The notes under the pieces are model-generated. The model worked only from the letters and a program-made list of their open reading frames with translations, ran no database searches and was not told where the DNA came from. 33,303 nt of DNA from Pirellulales bacterium (GTDB lineage: Bacteria > Planctomycetota > Planctomycetia > Pirellulales > S012-138): NCBI GenBank assembly GCA_028066245.1, contig JALCBR010000054.1:1-33303 (forward strand), read 5' to 3'. The translations under genes were made by a program, and so were the position numbers. Below, one piece after another: positions 30,406 to 33,303 of the stretch (positions within the stretch are counted from its first letter, which is position 1; each line of letters begins with the position of its first letter).

Positions 30406-31752
30406 TTAATCTTCTCGCAGCCATTTGAGTGCTGCGTTGATGACCAAGTCCTGCTCCTCAAAATCCTCCACGGTGGTTTCGACAAGAATATCGGGTGTAA
30501 CACCAGTTCCTTCCAGTAACTGATCATCCGGCAAAAGCGCTTGCCAACTGGGAAGTTGCACCGTGATTCCCGCTCCAATGTCATGCGGCTGGGGATTGCC
30601 GGAACTTCCATAGGATGGCTGCCCGAACAGCCTTGCCTGCTTTATCGGTTTCATCATCAAGAGGAATGCTTCACAACTGCTCATGTTGGCAGGGCCCATC
30701 AGCACGGCAACCTTGCCGCCAAACGACGGACCGGAAGGGAGCGGCATCAGCACCCGCTCTCTAGCTTCGGAAAAACCATTCGGGCGTGATGTATCCCGCG
30801 TACGGACTTTCTCGTAGACAAATTCTTGGGCAACAAAGCGCCGGGCGAGCGCTTGGCAGAAGAGATCGTTGCCGCCGCCGTTTGGGCGGACATCCAGGAT
30901 TATTCCGGGAGCGTCTTTGACGCCGTCCAGGAACTTGCCCAAAGCAGACAAATCCGCAGCGCGGTCATTCGCCCACGATGTAATCAGCACATAAACGACA
31001 CCATCTTCGTACCTGCCTGCGTAGACAGTGTTGTTGAGCTTGTTGAGATTCTCGACCGCATGCCCCAACGCTTTGCTGGAAAAGTTGGGCGTGTACGTAC
31101 GCGCAAATGTGGCAAACTGCACGCCGCTCCGTTCTAGCGAAATATGCGGGTCTCTCGCCAGCGTCAACAGATCGGCGACGTGATATGTCAATTCATCGGC
31201 GGTCTTGCTGGAGATAAAACGCTCCTTGGCAACGTCGAATTGCCGAGTCCAGTTGACATCACGCAAGTTGCGATACGAGTACGAATCATCGAAAGCTTTT
31301 TTCAAGGCATTGAAGACAGCTCGGTTTTCAGGGCCGCCTCGAAAAGTAACGGGCGTCTCCCCATTCGGCACTTCTGTGCGAAACGACACCAGTTTTCTTT
31401 CGACAGGCACGCCAGATGTGTCTTGGAATCGGTTGGCCGTAAATCCGTTGACTCCAAAAGTGTACAAGTGGTTGGGGAGCAGATTCACCGTCAACACGCA
31501 CTTGCGCGGGGTTTCCCATTCTGGCGCTTTGATCACCTGTGGAAACAGTTCGCCCCCTTTCGTCCAAGAGTATGAGTCCGCCATGTCGTGGCTAAACTCA
31601 ACAACAAGTTTGGTTTCACCAGCGGCAACGTCGGCGGCACCATCAACAGGGAAGGTGCGCGTGACGGTTGGCTTCCCCTCTTGCGCAACCGCGATTGGGG
31701 AGAGCGTGATTAACACGAGCAGGGCAAGGCCAGGCCTTCGTCTGTGCAGCAT
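30406..31752 (-). CDS. Secreted S41-family peptidase with N-terminal Ig-like domain
   Basis: This ~448-aa protein starts with a typical signal peptide (MLHRRRPGLALLVLITLSPI, then AVAQ). A Big_5-like beta domain follows (about 25-125: TRTFPVDGAADVAAGETKLV, VVEFSHDMA). The S41 (tail-specific protease/tricorn core-like) domain occupies the C-terminal half, with PGIILDVRPNGGGNDL and the nucleophile segment VLMGPANMSSCEAF. The downstream GQPSYGSSGNPQ sits where CtpA-type enzymes have a catalytic lysine (usually GxxTxGK), and that lysine is absent here. It may use another catalytic arrangement, as tricorn-type members do, or be a non-peptidase. I placed the start at the ATG 31752 because it gives a clean signal peptide; upstream in-frame starts (31776 ATG, 31788 TTG) spoil the n-region. 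No ribosome binding site is seen. Confidence 0.82.
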   Translation of the reverse strand: MLHRRRPGLALLVLITLSPIAVAQEGKPTVTRTFPVDGAADVAAGETKLVVEFSHDMADSYSWTKGGELFPQVIKAPEWETPRKCVLTVNLLPNHLYTFGVNGFTANRFQDTSGVPVERKLVSFRTEVPNGETPVTFRGGPENRAVFNALKKAFDDSYSYRNLRDVNWTRQFDVAKERFISSKTADELTYHVADLLTLARDPHISLERSGVQFATFARTYTPNFSSKALGHAVENLNKLNNTVYAGRYEDGVVYVLITSWANDRAADLSALGKFLDGVKDAPGIILDVRPNGGGNDLFCQALARRFVAQEFVYEKVRTRDTSRPNGFSEARERVLMPLPSGPSFGGKVAVLMGPANMSSCEAFLLMMKPIKQARLFGQPSYGSSGNPQPHDIGAGITVQLPSWQALLPDDQLLEGTGVTPDILVETTVEDFEEQDLVINAALKWLRED

Positions 31753-32106
31753 GACGCAATTTGGGTCTGCGGACATTGGAAACGTCAAGTTTCAAGCCAC
31801 ATCTTGTGGAACTTCAAACAACAGCGGATCAACAAGGAAGCTTTCCCGTTGTTCAGCAAGATGATTCTCGCTCAAAACCCGCATCGCTGGCAAGCTACGC
31901 TGGCTGCCGTGTTCCGCGGATTCTTGCATCATGCTCGGCGAGGAACACGACCAGCGTCGTTGCCTGTTGCTGTTACTAGGGGCAGATTGGCGACAGTGCA
32001 CAGGAAGGGGATGTCATGCAGAGCTGATAGTCCAGACAGCGAGATCTGGTCCGCGTTGCCCCAACAGATGGGCACAACGTGTTCAAAAGATTGATCCAAG
32101 AAAATG
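31753..32106. other. Spacer between the S41 and PilZ-like genes
   Basis: No gene is accepted in these ~350 bp. Open frames on both strands have no family character. TTGACG occurs on the minus strand about 30 bp upstream of the S41 ATG, but no matching -10 box follows at the right distance. It probably contains the S41 promoter and the end of the PilZ-like transcript; no terminator hairpin was found. Confidence 0.4.
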
Positions 32107-32643
32107 TTAAGGCGTGACTTCAGGAGCCGTCACCAACTTGCTGAATCTCCCACCGCTCTCATACCACCCTTCACGCAAGAACCGGCACCACAGGAGCTGC
32201 AAAACGAAGGCGTAGCGCGTTCCATTCGCGACCTCCAACTCCACAATCACCCAACGATGCGGCAGAGGGCCGGGATGGAAAAATCCCAATCCGTGCTCGG
32301 AAAGCTGTTTTCCCACCACGGTGACCTCTGGCCCGATGGGATCACCACTAGCGGACGCGGGGATCAAACGGAGCAAGCGTGGAAAGGGGAAACGCTCTTC
32401 ACGTCTCCTGGCTGATGGAACGTTCAAGGGGTACATGCCGGCGAGCACCGCCCGGACCTGCCGGCAGATCGCGCGCTCCATCGGCTCTTGAACCGGCAAT
32501 TCCATTTGCCGAGCTGGGGAGGGATTAGCGATTTGAGAGTTGTTGGATTGGATCGTGTCGCCCGCTGATGGGCTAGAACGATGTAAGACTCCCATTTGTA
32601 GCGCACGATGGGCGCCACTTGCTTGGCTTGGAGCAAATGTCAT
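32107..32643 (-). CDS. PilZ-like domain protein
   Basis: This ~178-aa protein has a poorly conserved N-terminal ~75 residues and a C-terminal PilZ-like barrel. It begins SARRREERFPFPRLLRLIPA (the RxxxR motif that contacts c-di-GMP in PilZ proteins), continues with GKQLSEHGLGFFHPGPL (equivalent to the D/NxSxxG motif, here LSEHGLG) and ends with LLWCRFLREGWYESGGRFSK (strand-turn-strand with GxxF). The family usually binds cyclic di-GMP or is a degenerate adaptor; the second motif is only partly conserved, so ligand binding is uncertain. ATG 32643 has GGAG about 9 nt upstream and is preferred over an ATG at 32715. There is no signal peptide or membrane segment. Confidence 0.65.
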   Translation of the reverse strand: MTFAPSQASGAHRALQMGVLHRSSPSAGDTIQSNNSQIANPSPARQMELPVQEPMERAICRQVRAVLAGMYPLNVPSARRREERFPFPRLLRLIPASASGDPIGPEVTVVGKQLSEHGLGFFHPGPLPHRWVIVELEVANGTRYAFVLQLLWCRFLREGWYESGGRFSKLVTAPEVTP

Positions 32644-33088
32644 GCAGGAACTCCGGCGACGAGATTCAATTAGCTGGGAACGTCGAGATATGAAAAGCAG
32701 GCGTTCAGAACGCACCGGAGCAGCGCGGTCCTGCAGAAATCAACTCAGCTTACTTGTGATCCACAATGAAGTGGCATTTGCAACGATTGGCCCGAGAAAG
32801 ACCTAAAGGATATCTACGTCACAGAAACTCGCTCGTCAAACACCAAGCGGAGCTACGGACACAATCCGGGTGTAGTGCCAGTGATGACTGTTCGATAAAC
32901 TACGGAATCGTTTGCGCTTCCAGGAGAGGATGCCCACTGTTGACAAACGGCATCACATCGAGGAAACGGTTGAATTAACTGTACTGCCTCACCTCAAACT
33001 TTCTATCGTTAAGTAACGGCCAGGGGAACACGCCAGCGAGGCTCAAGACCATATTCAACTGGTCGAGAAGACGGCGATCAAGAACGGT
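32644..33088. other. Intergenic region before the DUF3311-like gene
   Basis: These 445 bp carry no supported gene. The PilZ-like gene starts leftward from it and the DUF3311-like gene starts rightward, so both promoters should lie here. TTGAAT near 32970 and several AT-rich strings are seen, but no hexamer pair with correct spacing was convincing. Confidence 0.4.
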
Positions 33089-33303
33089 ATGGCTCCGCCG
33101 AGTTTTCGAGACATCTCTTCATACATGCGATACCTCTTTGTCATTCTTGGAACCACCGGCTTGCTGATTCTGCACCAGAATTACTTTATCTGGGAGCGAG
33201 ATGACCTGATTGGGGGCTTCCTACCGTTTCAGCTGGCATACGATGGCGCGCTTTCCATTGTGACTTCGTTGGTTTGGCTGATTGCGGTGATGATGTGTTG
33301 GCC
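33089..33303 (+). CDS. DUF3311-like small membrane protein, cut by the window end
   Basis: The frame opens with ATG at 33089 and is still open after 71 codons at the window edge. It encodes two hydrophobic segments (YLFVILGTTGLLILHQ and ALSIVTSLVWLIAVMMCW) flanking WERDDLIGGFLPFQLAYDG. The LHQ-x-x-x-x-W and GFLP-x-x-L-x-Y arrangement is that of DUF3311, a family of ~60-90-aa inner-membrane proteins usually encoded beside sodium:solute symporters, for which it may be a subunit. The start lacks a strong ribosome binding site; the frame is open upstream to 33017 without another ATG. The likely symporter gene would lie just beyond the window. Confidence 0.65.
   Translation, partial: MAPPSFRDISSYMRYLFVILGTTGLLILHQNYFIWERDDLIGGFLPFQLAYDGALSIVTSLVWLIAVMMCW

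Noticed and set aside
31205-31864. Plus-strand 219-codon frame
   Set aside because: Shadow of the S41 peptidase gene on the opposite strand, which has clear domains and a signal peptide.

Overview
The window looks like a piece of a Planctomycetota chromosome (probably Pirellulales-like), interrupted by an integrated mobile island of about 15.1 kb. The assignment is an inference. It rests on housekeeping proteins beside very large secreted proteins of planctomycete type, a PilZ-like protein, a DUF3311-like protein, and many starts without a clear Shine-Dalgarno sequence. No rRNA or tRNA gene was seen to test it.

Left host flank (1-3148): a family 2 glycosyltransferase (minus strand), a GlcF-type glycolate oxidase iron-sulfur subunit (plus strand), and the first 71 codons of comM/yifB (Mg-chelatase-like AAA+ protein). 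Right host flank (18262-33303): the rest of comM, then lepA (minus), a polytopic membrane protein, rpsO, pnp with a strong terminator, a giant secreted glycosidase-like protein, a secreted S41-type peptidase (minus), a PilZ-like protein (minus), and the start of a DUF3311-like membrane protein that runs off the window.

Island (about 3149-18261): a large serine recombinase at the left end split comM at the codons for its NLAPAELPK motif. Joining the two comM pieces at a shared CC dinucleotide restores a 512-codon frame. Joining the two island ends gives an attP with clear dyad symmetry centred on the same CC. Most island genes point left. From right to left: a vsr - m5C methyltransferase - DUF3883-type nuclease operon with a good promoter; a 1.2 kb non-coding zone full of inverted repeats that ends in a plus-strand intrinsic terminator (candidate structured RNA); a sigma-70-like protein with four zinc knuckles where region 4 would be (the only rightward gene); a leftward set of small unknown genes and a helix-turn-helix gene, dotted with TTCGGAA motifs; a short tyrosine recombinase; a two-gene unit encoding a zincin-like protein (HExxH) and a candidate PD-(D/E)XK nuclease; a small orphan; and the integrase.

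The island therefore carries one recognisable restriction-modification/repair module, one possible undescribed two-gene defence-like module, an unusual sigma-like regulator and a possible large structured RNA. The integrase frame crosses the attachment site. In the excised circle its last 3 residues would be replaced by a 46-residue tail encoded at the other island end, so integration itself would change the recombinase C-terminus.
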